This document shows, piece after piece, positions 22,771-34,380 of a stretch of DNA of 64,000 nucleotides. Each line of letters starts with the position of its first letter. Position 1 is the stretch's first letter. Under the pieces are notes generated by a model that had not been told where the DNA came from, ran no database searches, and worked only from the letters and a program-made list of their open reading frames with translations. The position numbers and the translations under genes were made by a program. This DNA is from Deroplatys truncata (lineage: Eukaryota; Arthropoda; Insecta; Mantodea; Mantidae): assembly GCA_030765065.1 (NCBI GenBank), contig CM060990.1, positions 494,936,190 to 495,000,189 on the forward strand, in the 5' to 3' direction.

Positions 22771-22791
22771 CTCTCTTCTAAATAACCTACT

Positions 22792-22797
22792 TATGCC
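22792..22797. repeat. Right target-site duplication of element 1 (TATGCC)
   Basis: Immediately follows terminal CTACT; matches TATGAC at 13372 in 5 of 6 positions. Confidence 0.65.
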
Positions 22798-22886
22798 GTG
22801 TGATTAATATTACACTAAAAAGCACTTAGTATTGGCAAATCCCGATTTAACCGGACGTAATTACACAAACGCTTGTTATTCTAAAT

Positions 22887-23042
22887 CAAGGGTGGCGAAA
22901 ACGACTTCCTTCCGCGAGTCACCAAATATGCAACACGCACTGCATCACTCAACAGCATGTGAAAATCAAACGGACGGTTGGAGAGAGGGAACGTGCGCCT
23001 GCGAGTCAAAATGACTCGCGAGTCACGTTTTCGCCACCTCTG
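22887..23042. mobile_element. hAT-type MITE, 156 bp, with perfect 8-bp target duplication
   Basis: The ends are CAAGGGTGGCGAAAACG and the complement of CAGAGGTGGCGAAAACG (15 of 17 matches). The flanks TTCTAAAT at 22879-22886 and 23043-23050 are identical 8-bp duplications, the hAT hallmark. There is no coding capacity; an open frame at 22832-23014 is incidental. Confidence 0.9.
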
Positions 23043-23050
23043 TTCTAAAT

Positions 23051-23776
23051 GATGTGTTCCATTTTATTAAGATATTTGGGAGATATTAAAAACAGAAGCA
23101 GATTTAAGGTATCACCATTAACAGAAGAGAGGAAACTCGAGGAATGACAGTCAATAAGATCTATCTACCGTATTCGCTAATTTGAAGAAAAATGAATGAA
23201 AAGGATAGATATTGTGCATTGATATTCTTGTTTTTCACCAGTATGGTGTAACTGTTTTTAAAATTAAAAATGATTCAGAAACTGAAACTTCTTCTTTGAT
23301 CGGTGTTACTCGTACGTGAGTTCAACAGCTACCTATAGCAGCACGAACGTATTATGAATTTCAGTAATTTCTCGTATATGTAATTATAAACGGTATTTAT
23401 TGATAGTATAAATCGTTAATAACCGACCCGTGTCCTTTTATGGACACGTTCCATGGGATTGCCATGCGAGCTTTACATTATTAAATTACTATGTATGATC
23501 TATTAATATTTAAGAATTTATGTATTCCTGAAAACAAGATGCATCGTTATGGCAGAATGCATACTTACAGAATCGATAGACAAACGTTCTAAATAATCTC
23601 TGTCGATACAACGAAGCTATTGTCTTTAAACTTATTTTCTCTATAATTTTTTTTTCATTTTTATTCAGTAATATACTTTTATATTTCTGTTTGATAGAAA
23701 TAGCATTTGATACCTATAAACAATTACTCATGCGAAAAAGTGTACAGAGTATACTGATTTCACAATATTCTAATTA
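23051..23776. other. Unannotated AT-rich spacer
   Basis: No gene, RNA or repeat recognised between the hAT MITE and the hAT element. Confidence 0.5.
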
Positions 23777-23784
23777 CATTACAA

Positions 23785-26205
23785 CAGTGGTCGCCAAATT
23801 TATGAAGCTTCAGAGCTACCGTACCGTTTTTAATTCCTACTGGAGCTACCAAAAGAAACTAGGACAGAAATAGGAACTTTTAAAAAAATCTTACATTTGT
23901 TTATTGCCTATAAACTTACAATTCTACTAAATATAAAATCATTTGAATTAAACTGTATATAATTAAAAGAAATTTAAATGAGGTTGTACATAAGAAAGAC
24001 ATTGAAGTGTAGTTAGTAATAAATTACAAATGAAAGAATAGATTATTTTTCTGATTTAGTAACGTTAATGAGAAGGATGGAACTCTTTTTTGTCATCAAC
24101 AAATTGTTTTAATGTTGGGGAGTAGGCAGGGGCTGCGATTCGAAAACAGTTGTCCAAGTGTACATCAGTCTCTTTCTGTACTTGTTTTTTTATAGAAATT
24201 TCTCACTGGAAAAAGATACCTCACACCTCAGATATGTAGGGCTGAGCACTTTGAGACCAAACTGGAATAAAATTGGTATTTTCTTTAGGAACAAGACACC
24301 AAATATTTTTAGAGCTTGAAGAAAGCGATTTTAAAGATAAATCATTTTGAAAATAATCAGCTCTAACTTCATTGCAGCATTGTCTTCTTGAAAACCAAAA
24401 TGCTCCATACACAAATAGAAAACTCTTCAGCATCAATCTCTATAAAAGGCAATTTGACAAACTGTGCAACAATTGAAGTGTCTTTGAAATCTTGGAAGTG
24501 TTTGTTGAATTCACTTCTCAAATATGAAAGAATTTCAACGCATTGTTTGCTGTTGTAAGGAGGCGTTGAAGAGCCTTGCTTGTCGAGAGTTTGTTTTAAA
24601 CAGGCAAAGTGCTTGCATTCACCTTGGATGAGATATTTTGTTTCCTACAGTTTCAGCTTTTTTGAGAATGAAGCAACATCTGAAATTGTTCTGCCAATAT
24701 CTTTGTCCATATCTTGAAGCTGCGAGTTCTTTAACTTTTAAGTTATTTTAGTTTTCGGGGATGTCTGTGAGAAAAGCAAAATCCTGCAGCCGAACCGGAT
24801 TTTCTAGTTGACGGAAGGATTTGCCTCGTTCTTTCAAAAATTCTACTAAGGCAGGAAGCAACTCTTTAAGACGTTGTAAAACTCTGCCTCTACTAAGCCA
24901 ATGAACTTCCGTAGGAAGCAGTAGATCACCATACTGGTAGTTTAGCTCATCAGTCAGTGCTCTGAACAAATGTCTCCGAGTTGCATGTGCTCTAACATTG
25001 TTCACCACTTTTACGACGTTTTCATTACATTGTTCATACTTAAAAACTTTCCATACTGTGTAACTGGTGTATTACACAAAGGTAAGACAGAAATTTCGGG
25101 AAGCTGTCGTCTTTATGGCACAAGGCTATGAATCCCTTCTCTCTGCCTACCATCGCAGGAGCTGCATCAGTTGCTAAGCCCACTAACTCCTTTACAGGAA
25201 TGTTTTCAGAGTTGATAAGCTCTTTAACGGCTAAAAATATGTCCTGCCCTGTAATGCATCCTGTTTTTGGTATAATATTTACCAACCTTTCTTATTTCGA
25301 AATGATCAAAAGCCATTCTTGCAAAAATGGCCAACTGAGCTGTATCAACTATATCAGTCGATTCGTCAATACGGAAAAATAGCTGTAGCGATCAAAGTCT
25401 AAGTTGTCAAGTGATGTCTGAACTCATAACTTTGACCCTCCTCATTACTATATTTGCAGAAAGCTGTACGGATTTAATATCAGGCATTATCTCAGTGTTA
25501 TTTCTGAAACTATGAAAAAATGAATCTGCAACTTCTAAAAATGGAGTTTTTATTAATTCACCGTCTTCGTACAGTTTCTTGTTCCGTGCAATAGTGTTTG
25601 AAACTAAGAATGTCGTTTCAGTTGCTGCTTTATTCTTGTCTGATGGTTTTAAAATTTGGTTGTTGAGCATTAAGCTTGGATTTTAGCTGCCTTACCTTTT
25701 CTTTCCTTAGAGCAGAATCCAATGGGAAATTCTTTCAATTCCTGAGTGAACGGCTTTGAAGTGATGTTTCACGTTCCCTTTCTTCTCAACTGACACACTT
25801 ACATAGCACAGTAAACACATACATTTATCCTTTACCTGGGTAAAGAAGTAATCGATTTCCCATTCCGAATGAAAGTGATAATTTTTTGGCTTCTTGCTTG
25901 AACACGCCATCATTAGAACAAACCTTGCTTAGTATCAATGCGTAAATCAAACTATCCACGTTAGTAAACATTGATATATACACGAGAATCATAACGTGCA
26001 CAACTTCACTCGTATACAATCAACTATGAGGCTGCCAATGTAGTATATTTGGCTGACAATGGCAGTTGCGCGGAAGAAGCAGTTTGAATGTGGTCTGAGC
26101 TCAGTGGAGCAACTCCAGGTTGGCCAACCTGAGCGTTACCACGATCTACCGAAAATGTCCCCGCAAACTAAAAGCAGCTCGCGATCGACGGTTTGGCGAT
26201 CACTG
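23785..26205 (-). mobile_element. Decayed hAT transposon, 2.4 kb
   Basis: The ends read CAGTGGTCGCCAAA at 23785 and, on the minus strand, CAGTGATCGCCAAA ending at 26205. The flanks CATTACAA (23777-23784) and CTTTACAC (26206-26213) match at 6 of 8 bases, consistent with an old 8-bp duplication. The transposase relic inside is on the minus strand. Confidence 0.75.
24150..25913 (-). pseudogene. hAT transposase (ZBED5/SCAND3-like group), broken
   Basis: From its start at 25913 there is a BED zinc finger (EWEIDYFFTQVKDKCMCLLC...HHFKAVHSG). A frameshift near 25725 leads to PLDSALRKEKVRQLKSKL. Then come SFFHSFRNNTEIMPDIKSVQLSAN-type sequence (25407-25670), a catalytic-core stretch ELVGLATDAAPAMVGREKGF and CVIHQ (25040-25285), and LLLPTEVHWLSRGRVLQRL (24748-25008). 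The C-terminal dimerisation region decays toward 24200. The order is that of hAT transposases of the group domesticated as ZBED5 and GTF2IRD2-like proteins. Multiple stops make it inactive. Confidence 0.85.
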
Positions 26206-26213
26206 CTTTACAC

Positions 26214-26709
26214 TATTTGCTTATTTATCTATGTTCTGTGTGCATTTATATCGGTTTGCTGCTTAAAACAAAACGCCTCAACTGTTATCCAATTTATTAC
26301 AAGCGCTCATTCTTATCCAGGCACATGCCTTGTGCACCCAATTTCCATTCTTTTCTTAGGTGTTACTGCCAACCCCCTGGTCCACTTTATGTGGGATAAC
26401 ATCACCAATCCTCTCGCTTGTCTCCTCGGTGCTTGCTGTACTCGATCCACGCTAAGAAATACACTTTTGTATTATTCCGCTCAACAAGTGCACAGAATAT
26501 GCATTCGTTATGCCATAACTGATCAGTTTCATTAAACTGATGGGTTTCTACTTTCAATTAACAGAGAAATATACCATATTGGAATTGGAATCATTAAATC
26601 GTTTATATTAGCGCATTTTAAACCTAAGATCCTAACAGAATATGGGATCTATTTTCTACTCGTAGACCGAATGTTGCGATCAGGGACCAATGAAAGCATT
26701 CACTGCGGC
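26214..26709. other. Unannotated spacer between the hAT element and element 2
   Basis: No homology recognised. The frames overlapping it (26059-26535) begin inside the hAT inverted repeat and have no known motif. Confidence 0.5.
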
Positions 26710-26715
26710 TACGTG
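26710..26715. repeat. Left target-site duplication of element 2 (TACGTG)
   Basis: Directly precedes AGTAG. It matches TAGGTG at 45477-45482 in 5 of 6 bases. Confidence 0.65.
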
Positions 26716-26739
26716 AGTAGTATACATAGGGACAGCGAG

Positions 26740-28450
26740 CACAGTTTTGCGTTTATATGGGAAAGGATAGGGAAAACGAGGGTAGATGCAACGGTTCAAG
26801 GAGGAAAATGAGGTTGTATGGGAGAAATTGGGACTACGAGGGTCGATACTAGGCTAGATAGGTGTCGAAAGAGTGGGGGATGTGCTTTATATGTAAACGT
26901 AGGGAATACGAGGGGAAGTGCTAGTCTAGACAAAGTTTGAGATGTGGGGTATGCGTTTATATGGGAAACAGGAAAAACATGTACAAATGGTATGCTAGAC
27001 AGATGCTGAAGGAGGGGGAATATGGGCTTATACGAGAGAGATAGGAAATACGAAGAGAGGTACTAGACTAGACAGGGCTTGAAGGATAGAATGTGGCTAT
27101 TATATGGGAGAGGTATTAGGCTAGAAGGGTTTGAATAGCAGAGCATGCGTTTATATGGAGAGGCGAGGAAAACGATGGGAGTAGCTAGGTTGGAGGAGCG
27201 TTCAAGGAGGGAAATGCGCTTTATATGAGAGAGGTGGAGAATACGAGAAGTGCTAGGCTAGACAGAGTTTGAGGTGTGGAGTATGCGTTTATATGGGAAA
27301 GATAAGGAAACGTGGACAGATAATAGGCTAGACTGAGTTTGAGGTGTGGAGTATGCGTTTATATGGGAAATGTAGGGAAACGTGGACAGATAATAGGCTA
27401 GACAAGGCTTGAAAGGTAGAATATGACTTTATATGAGAGAGATAGCAAACCGAGGAGAGGTATTAGGCTAGGTGGGTTTGAATGGTAGAGTATGCGTTTA
27501 TATGGGGAGACGAGGAAAATGATGGGAGTAGCTAGGTTGGAGGAGCGTTCAAGGAGGAAAATGCGTTTATATGGGAGAGATAGGGAAAACGAGGAGAGAT
27601 CCGAAGTAGAGCAGGGCTGAAGAAGGGGAACGCCCTTTATATGATAGACGTAGGGAATACGAGGAGAGGTAGTGGATTATACAAAGGTTGAGGAGTAAGT
27701 TATATGTTTGTGTGGGGCAGATATGGAAAACGGAGAGAGACCTATGCTAGGAGAGACTTGAAGGAGGGAAATTCGCTGTATATGAGAGAGGTAGGGAATA
27801 TCAGGAGAGGTGCTCGTCTTGACAGAGGTTGAGGAGTAAACTATGCGTTTATATTGGGCATATATGGGAAACGGGGACAGATGATAGGCTAGACAGATAC
27901 TGCAGGAGGGGAATGTAGGTTTATACAGGTGAGGTAGAAAACGAAGGACAGATGCTAGGCTAGCCAGACGTTGAAGGAGGGAGGGATACGCTTTATACGA
28001 AAGAGATAGGGGAAAGTTGGGGAGATGCTAGAATAGACAGTGGTAAAGGTAGAATGTGTTTTATGTGTGTGAGAGAGAGATAGCAAACCGAGGAGAGGTA
28101 TTAGGTTAGGAGGGTTTGAATGGTAGAGTATGCGTTTATATGGAGAGACGGGAAAAAGAAGAGAGATCCTATGCTAGGAGAGAGTTGAAGCAGAGGGAAA
28201 TGCGTTTATATTGGGGAAATAGGGAATACGTGGGTCGATGCTGGGCTATACAGAGGTCGAGTAGTAGAGTATGCGTTTATATGAAAATAGATAGGGAAAA
28301 CGTGGAGAGAGGATAGACAAGACGGATGCTGAAGGAGGGGAGTACGCTTTATAGTAGAGGTGGAGAATACGGGGAGCGTGTTAGGCTAGACAGAGGTTGA
28401 GGAGTATGCGTTTATATGAGAAATATAGGGACAACGAGGAGGGAGGCTGG
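26740..28450 (+). repeat. Subterminal array (left, element 2), ~1.7 kb
   Basis: About 25 degenerate ~60-70-bp units containing TGCGTTTATATGGGAGAGAT, AGGGAAAACGAGGAGAG, GCTAGGCTAGACAGAGGTTG and AGGAGGGAA. Homologous to 13403-14460. Units all point inward and are noncoding. Confidence 0.85.
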
Positions 28451-29089
28451 GGGGGCTAGTGTTGATGTATGTGTAATGTTCATCTATGCACAACATCATA
28501 AAACGTTATTGAAAAACACTCAGGGGTTTATACTGCTAACAAAGGCTATATTGCGTTCTAATGTCCCGGTATCACGCCTCTAAAGGGCTGGACGCAGGCC
28601 GTCGATCGATGAATACAATTATTCTAATTAAGTATTTTTTATTGTTACAGTGTAAAGAGTAATTCGGATAGTATCGCATATTTGTAGGTTAAACCCGTTA
28701 GTATCACAAGTGTTCATGGTAATTCAGAGCAGCAATTTGTACCAGTGCTATTTAACGTAATTTCGCATGATTCGGATTGTATCACAGGTACTTAAGTCAT
28801 TTTAACAGCTAATTCAGATACCGTCACAGGTATTCATGGTAATATAGAGAGTAATTAGATTATAAACATTTCTCATCCAACGGTACAACACTTTTATGTA
28901 TTTTTTTTCCAAATCTTACAAACTTTTTGTGTGTTAAACAGTTAGTGTGCGAAACGGAGAGGGATAAACTGCATATTGGTTTACAGTGAGGGTATATGGG
29001 AGTATTCCAAACTAATTCCACACCGAACGCTCTAACCTATCCCTACCTTGACTTCTCATTGTCTATTCAATCCTATCATCATCTAACCT
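28451..29089 (+). repeat. Spacer and short TAGTATCACAGG array (left, element 2)
   Basis: The unique block 28460-28640 (AACATTACACATACATC-type when read mirrored) is followed by a few AATTCGGATAGTATCRC units (28650-28850), GTAATTAGATTATAAACATT and the block GAGGGATAAACTGCATATTG shared with element 1. Mirrored at 43110-43740. Confidence 0.7.
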
Positions 29090-29320
29090 AATCAACGTAA
29101 CAAGACGTCACACTACGTAACATAAGCATGTAACCCCGTGACAAGACGTAAAACCACGTATCATAACCACGTGACAAGAGGTAACACCACGTTACATAAG
29201 CACGTAACAACTATGTAACCACTTATCATAACCACGTAACATGACGTAACACCCTGTGACATGACGTAACCAGAAACGTAACACGACATAACACCCGTAA
29301 TCTCCCTAACCAGATATAAC
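29090..29320 (+). repeat. GTAAC/ACGT-rich array (left, element 2)
   Basis: Short irregular units of ACGTAACACCACGTTACATA and AGCACGTAACAAGACG type, rich in the self-complementary GTTAC/GTAAC. Mirrored at 42730-43100 and absent from element 1, where the flanking blocks are directly joined. Confidence 0.8.
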
Positions 29321-29639
29321 CTCGAGTTTCTCTTAGTGAAATTGCAGCGTTTTATTCAGGTTTTATTATTTGAGAGTGTTAATTGAAAAGTTCTACATCG
29401 ACACACCTTTATTTTAGTTCGTTGTAGGCACTTCTCCCCTCTATATAGGCTTGAGACTCGCACTAGAATTGCTCGTAATGGCAGGGTTAACGCCTCCCCT
29501 TCCATCCTCTTGTTCTTCATTATTCATTAGGAGTCTGCTAGGTGTATACACATCACACGGACAAACTTCCATTTTTTAAATTGTAGACTCACGGAGGAAA
29601 TCTTCATCCTCGACTTACATTCTTTTATGCGCTGTTTGT

Positions 29640-32600
29640 AATGCTAAAATGCCCATATGCATATGGCGTTATTCGATCCTCGGTAATAACTCTTTTGTCA
29701 TCAAACGGAGTCAATGTAGTTTTATTGACTTGCACTGTGCTAACAGCATGCTCCCGTGACAGGATCAGATTCATGGGCATTCTGATGATTTCTTGGGTTT
29801 TAAGACAGTCTGTATATCGGCCAAATGTAATGTACTGCTTAATAGCACTACGTTTTATGCTTTAATTTGTTTATCATCGAGCCTTGAATATCTAAGGCTT
29901 AGATCTTAGGTCGTAGTCCAACAAAGCTTAGAATGATTTTGCTATTAGCCTCATTTTTAAATGTTCCCCAAGACCATTTTGTTCTGAGTAGAGTGACATA
30001 TATGGTTAACACGGTAAACAGCTGTATCCAGGTGTTCGAGAAAACGTAACTTGTCCTGGTACACATCTTCACTTGCCACACTATGAATGAATGAATCAGT
30101 GTTCATATACATAAGGTTCAGGTTTTCAGTCCCATAATATGGCAACAACACATCATAATGATAGTGATACATTAATGTTTTGGAGATGTTCAACACACTC
30201 ATACCAATGTATATAGGCTTGTTGCACACGATCCGCCGCGAGGCTATATGTACAGCAGCAAGGTTAGCAGCATATATCGTCCTATCGATAAACGTCGCTT
30301 AGCGATCAACTTTTCCATTGTCTTCTCATTTATAACCAGTCGGATATCCATACGATTACGCAGGTTCTCTATAGTTTTTCCAAACATGGCGTTGTTAAGG
30401 AGTTTGTACAGGCCCTTCTCAAAGTCATTTGCAGCCCGTTGTCGTAGCGTATAGTTAAATTTCACATAAGGTTTTAAATATCGAGACTGTCGGAATTGTA
30501 CCACACGATGGATTTTTGTTAGTCGTAGTCCATGATTAACAGCTTGCTTCAAAGCGATGTAATGTACAACATACTTCTTTCGAGGTCCAAAATGAGGTAT
30601 CATTTTCATTGTGGATGACTCCTTAGGCTTCATACACTCGGGGAGGAAAGGTAGATCGTTGTGTAGTTAGTGAAGTTCAGCGGGATACTCGATGTCGACT
30701 TCTAATATGTATCCATGAGGATCATCTTCTTGCAGTCTTTCTGAGTCGATTTTTTACAGGTGACACCCACTCAAATCCTCCATAATGGAGGGCGTGGCAC
30801 ATTGCCTAACCATATTGAATATTGGCGTCCTCATATGTAATAAACATATGGTCTCAACGGATCATGCTTATCTATATAGGCGTTGTTTGCTTCGGCATAC
30901 CGGTGGGAAACTTGGCATAAACTTCCTCTTATGCCGGATTCCACCATGAGTAATTGGTCATAATCCTGTAACAATTCCAGCTGAATTCCAGTATACAGCA
31001 ACATGGCGTCCCATGTAAGTCCTGGAGAGGTAAAATAATGAGCAGGATTGACTATGTGTATTTTAAGGGTTTGATCTGCAAATCTCTCAGAGACATAAGC
31101 TAGAAGAAGTACATCAGAGGTTAAGTAGTGGTCGTTGTATTTGCGCAGGTTTCTCATATTAAACAACTCCCATACATTTCTAGCATGATTATCCAAGCTT
31201 GTACTGAGGAACCGAAAGCTATCCACAAACCGAAGCTTTATATCTCCTTCATACTTGGACAATGATACATAGCTTTCTTCAGAGCTAGGAATTACTTCCA
31301 CCCGCTCTCTTGTGCATCTCAGCTCCTTAAAACTGAAGTGTGAGTCCCACCCACTGAGGCTGTTCATAAAGACTGGAATATATTTGGGTGTTTTGCAGGC
31401 TAAATTGCATTCATTATGTAGACTTCCACGATATTCACCACTGATATGATCATGGTTACGTACTTTGTAGTTCTGTTCAGTAAAGGTTTTTCAACACAAG
31501 TAGCGAACTGTAGAGGAGTTGAAATCCATCTGCTGCTGTTCTGTAAGTTTCAGAGGAATTGTAGATCTGTATATATTATTAGTTTCCTTTGCAAGGAACG
31601 ATAGGTATCCCATAAACTTCTGAGCAGCATCAACACCACGATATACATTGGGATGCTTAGGAAGACCAGTTTCCGTATGTTCAACCTCGGATGATGGTTT
31701 AACGTAAACGCAGAAACTCATGGGTACATGCTGCTGATAAGGGGTTGTATATGAAGTTTCAGGATTGGGTATGCATGTATGACATAGTGTAAGAATGCTT
31801 TCAAAGTCTGCGTAGACAACGTAAGGTAGCTTCAACATCTTTTCAAAATGTTTAAGTTATACAATTTGTTTCTCCTTGGTAGGCATAACTACCCTTGCAA
31901 CATCATGCTTATTACCGATGGCAGCATATTTTTGTAGATTTTTCAGTCCACTTCGTCCATATGGATCATCAAAATGTGTAAAACAACGCTTACAGGTATA
32001 AACACGTTCTGTATGCTTGGTTTTCTGTCGTCGAATAACCTTTTCAACATTCTTTATATAAACGTAGTGATGTTTTCCACTACTGTCACTCAATAGTAGT
32101 AGGTCCTGGTGTTCACTTAGTTCAGTCTCAGCGACCTTTATTGGATACACTTCATGCTTCTCATCCAGGCCGAAGACGTTAATAGACACCCTGTTAAGCT
32201 GCTCAAACTTAGATATTTGAGAAAGCGGATTGGGGTAGGAAACGCAGCTGAAGTCATATTTATTTTGAAGCTGTTCGTATTTGTTCAGGCGTTGTGCATT
32301 CTTCTCAACGAATTTGGCTAATACAGCATACATGAAGCATTACTCATCAGCATAATTCTGGATGTTAATGCAGGCTTCTTTAACTCCAACAGATGGTGGC
32401 AGGGGTAAGTAGCTACTTTCTCGTAACGGACTGTACTTGTTAATACGAAGACGAACCCCTTCCACAGCAAGCAGAGCCCAGTTGCTACCCTTAAGTTCTG
32501 ATTCCTCCATTTCAGTAACTAACTTTTTCGTTTCCAGCATATTGTCCAGATCCATTTCTGGGAAAGCAGTTTGATTCTGGGTTTTAAATGTTCTGTCGCC

Positions 32601-33060
32601 GGCTTCTCCGATACTGTTAACAAATTTACACCCAGCCAGCAGATTAATTTTTACACTCTTGTGAATCCCAAGATCTTTATGTCAGCCTGGATTATCCTTT
32701 GTTTTTCCTCATGCAGGTACATATTCATGTCCTTTGATGATTCACATCGTATAAAATACGATTTCAAGCGTCCATCGAATGATGTTTTATATTCTTTCAT
32801 GTCACAGTCATCTAGTGTAGAAACTAACTCTTGTTTGGTAGCTTCTAATCTACGCTTCTACTAAGGCAAGCTTATTTCACATGCATCTTCTTGTGGCCGA
32901 CACTTATAGTTGTCGTTAAAGGTTACATTACAATGTTTACATTTTAAGAGTTCTTACAACGTAGCTCACGCATTCTTTTACCATACCCAGGAAGAAATGT
33001 CATTCCACATTTACCACAAGAATATCCTCATGCACTAGGAATGATATGCTTATATGAGGA
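29640..33060 (-). pseudogene. polB, left-arm copy of element 2 (broken but nearly full length)
   Basis: On the minus strand from ~33060: an N-terminal Cys cluster (CGKCGMTF, CKHCNVTF), VTEMEESELKGSNWALLAVE, CFMYAVLAKFV, a finger VYTCKRCFTHF, ExoI YADFES, ExoII GWDSH (the Asp is kept here), ExoIII YLTSDVLLLAYV, motif B NAMFGKTIENLRNR and motif C degraded to YMNTDSF (first Asp replaced by Asn). A deletion of ~66 codons lies between LSTSLD and ARNVWELFN near 31194. The motif A region (~30780-30840) is damaged and several frameshifts occur. It cannot encode an active polymerase. Transcription would run from the centre toward the left end. Confidence 0.88.
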
Positions 33061-33226
33061 CTTGTTCGTCTTTACCTTGATGTAAAAACTTATTAATCCT
33101 TATTCAACGAAATTTAGACCTCTTCACGTTGATAACACTTTAGAAAGTCGATTATTTTCTAAGAGAACAGCGATGTTGACACCTCGGAGGTAATTAGCAG
33201 AATGAAGTCCAATGCCCGAGATCACG

Positions 33227-33236
33227 CTATTTATAG
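33227..33236 (-). promoter_or_regulatory. TATA box of polB (proximal copy, left arm)
   Basis: CTATAAATAG on the minus strand, with ATTGGACTTCATTCTGC downstream. It lies 181 bp from the distal copy and ~170 bp from the first recognisable polB codons. Confidence 0.55.
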
Positions 33237-33407
33237 AGGAGGCACGAGCCTTTCTTAGATCAATTATATAATTATTAATCCTTCTTAAGGAAATGTAGAC
33301 CTCTTCCCCTTGATAACACTTTAGAAAGCCGGTTATTTTCTTAGAGAACAACGATATTGACACCTCGGAGATAATTAGCAGAACGAAGTCCAATGTCCGT
33401 GATCGCC

Positions 33408-33417
33408 CTATTTATAG
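33408..33417 (-). promoter_or_regulatory. TATA box of polB (distal copy, left arm)
   Basis: Read on the minus strand: CTATAAATAG, followed ~29 bases on by TCGTTCTGC. A match to arthropod TATA-plus-initiator spacing. Confidence 0.5.
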
Positions 33418-33479
33418 AGGAGGCACGAACCTTTTTAGATCAACGATATACTGATTTTTAATACTAAAACAGTGATTAA

Positions 33480-33790
33480 GCGTCTAAGCTCTTGTATTTC
33501 AATACGTGATACACAGTGTTCGGGTGTAACCGCAGGTCTTCGAGCATGTTCAGGTATTTAAAGAAGCTGTCAGGGATGTTTATGTGTGATTCTATGTATT
33601 CGTAGGTCTTCATACAGCTTGGTGTGCTTGAACGAAGTTTTAGAATGTGTGAGTATGTACTAATGTGTTTGGGCGTCTCCGTACAGGTTCGGATGCTTAG
33701 AGTAAGTGTTTGCGAAGGTTCATGTATTGTTCGTAGGTCTTCGTGCAGATTTCGGTGCTTGTCTCATGAGGGTGATGAACGATCTGTCAA
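33480..33790 (+). repeat. GTAGGTCTTCG-type spacer repeats (left arm)
   Basis: Irregular units containing GTAGGTCTTCGTGCAG, TTCGGGTG/TTCGGTGCTT and ATGTGTGAG. Mirrored at 38600-39060 (ACGAAGACCTACGAACA). Noncoding. Confidence 0.65.
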
Positions 33791-33839
33791 CTGAGCAAGG
33801 GACAAGTATCCTTGAGCAAGCATTTACCATACGTCGCGA

Positions 33840-34380
33840 AACCAAGAACCACACGTGAAAGATGCAGTTGAAATAGAATGAAAGGGAAAGTAAACCGTGG
33901 TAGCATACACCAGTCCGACATTCGCCTGTAGACCAGCGAAAATAACAAAAAATCCGAGACCAGAGTGAGCGACCGACGGAAGTCGAACCTCGAACCCTAG
34001 AAGCACACGTGAAAGATGCAAATGAAATAGAATGAAAGGGAAAGGAAATCGTGGTAGCATACACGACTCCGACATTCGCCTGCAGACCAGCGAAACCCAC
34101 GAAAAATCCGAGGCCAGAGTGAGGGACTGGCGGGAATCGAACCCCGAACCCTAGAAGCACACGTGAAAGATGCAAATGAAATAGAATGAAAGGGAAAGGA
34201 AACCGTGGTAGACTGTCGACCAGCGAAAACCGCGAGAAACCTAAGGTCAGAGTGTCCGGCCCTACGACAATCGAACCCGGGACCTCCGAATGCGAACCAC
34301 AGACGTTATCGCCTGTACCAAGCCGTAAAACAGGTTTACCCCATACCACTTCCGGTAATGCTTTACGTGCATTAACTTTC
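33840..34380 (-). repeat. tRNA-like promoter repeats (left arm)
   Basis: On the minus strand a block with an A-box-like TGGTACAGGCGATAACG and B box GGTTCGATTGTCG is followed by two ~150-bp units ending GTTCGATTCCCGCCAG or GTTCGACTTCCG, each with TTTCACGTGTGCTTCTAGGG. They resemble tRNA-derived SINE bodies in tandem. The frames across them (33720-34382) are artefacts. Confidence 0.65.

Larger units (their letters stand above)
13378..22791. mobile_element. Polinton-like element 1, 9.4 kb, with ~3.3-3.6-kb inverted repeats
   Basis: The ends are AGTAGGTTATTTAGAAGAG on the left and its exact complement on the right (CTACT at 22787-22791). Inverted repeats run 13378-16994 and 22791-19500. From the outside in, each contains a subterminal array, a 21-bp minisatellite, a TAGTATCACAGG-type array, a conserved untranslated block and the last ~220 codons of polB. 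The rest of polB lies on the minus strand in the single-copy middle, up to an abrupt junction at 19456-19500. Compared with the palindrome at 26716-45476, the right arm and centre are deleted. Apart from polB no Polinton gene is seen. Six-base TSDs mark it as an integrated element. Confidence 0.85.
19500..22791 (-). repeat. Right terminal inverted repeat of element 1
   Basis: Mirror of 13378-16994: polB 3' end, conserved 3' block, spacer array, minisatellite, subterminal array and terminal AGTAG read on the minus strand. Confidence 0.85.
33090..33445 (-). repeat. Duplicated ~181-bp promoter-bearing unit (left arm)
   Basis: Two head-to-tail copies share CCTCTTCMCSTTGATAACAC, CACCTCGGAG and CTATTTATAGAGGAGGCACG. 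They sit directly upstream of polB and are mirrored at 39100-39450. Confidence 0.85.

Noticed and set aside
13378-22791. CRISPR array interpretation of the regular repeats
   Set aside because: The units are contiguous or degenerate tandem repeats without unique spacers, in a eukaryotic transposon context with no cas genes.
26059-26535. 158-codon plus-strand frame
   Set aside because: It begins inside the hAT terminal region and runs through the inverted repeat and target duplication into spacer; no motif.
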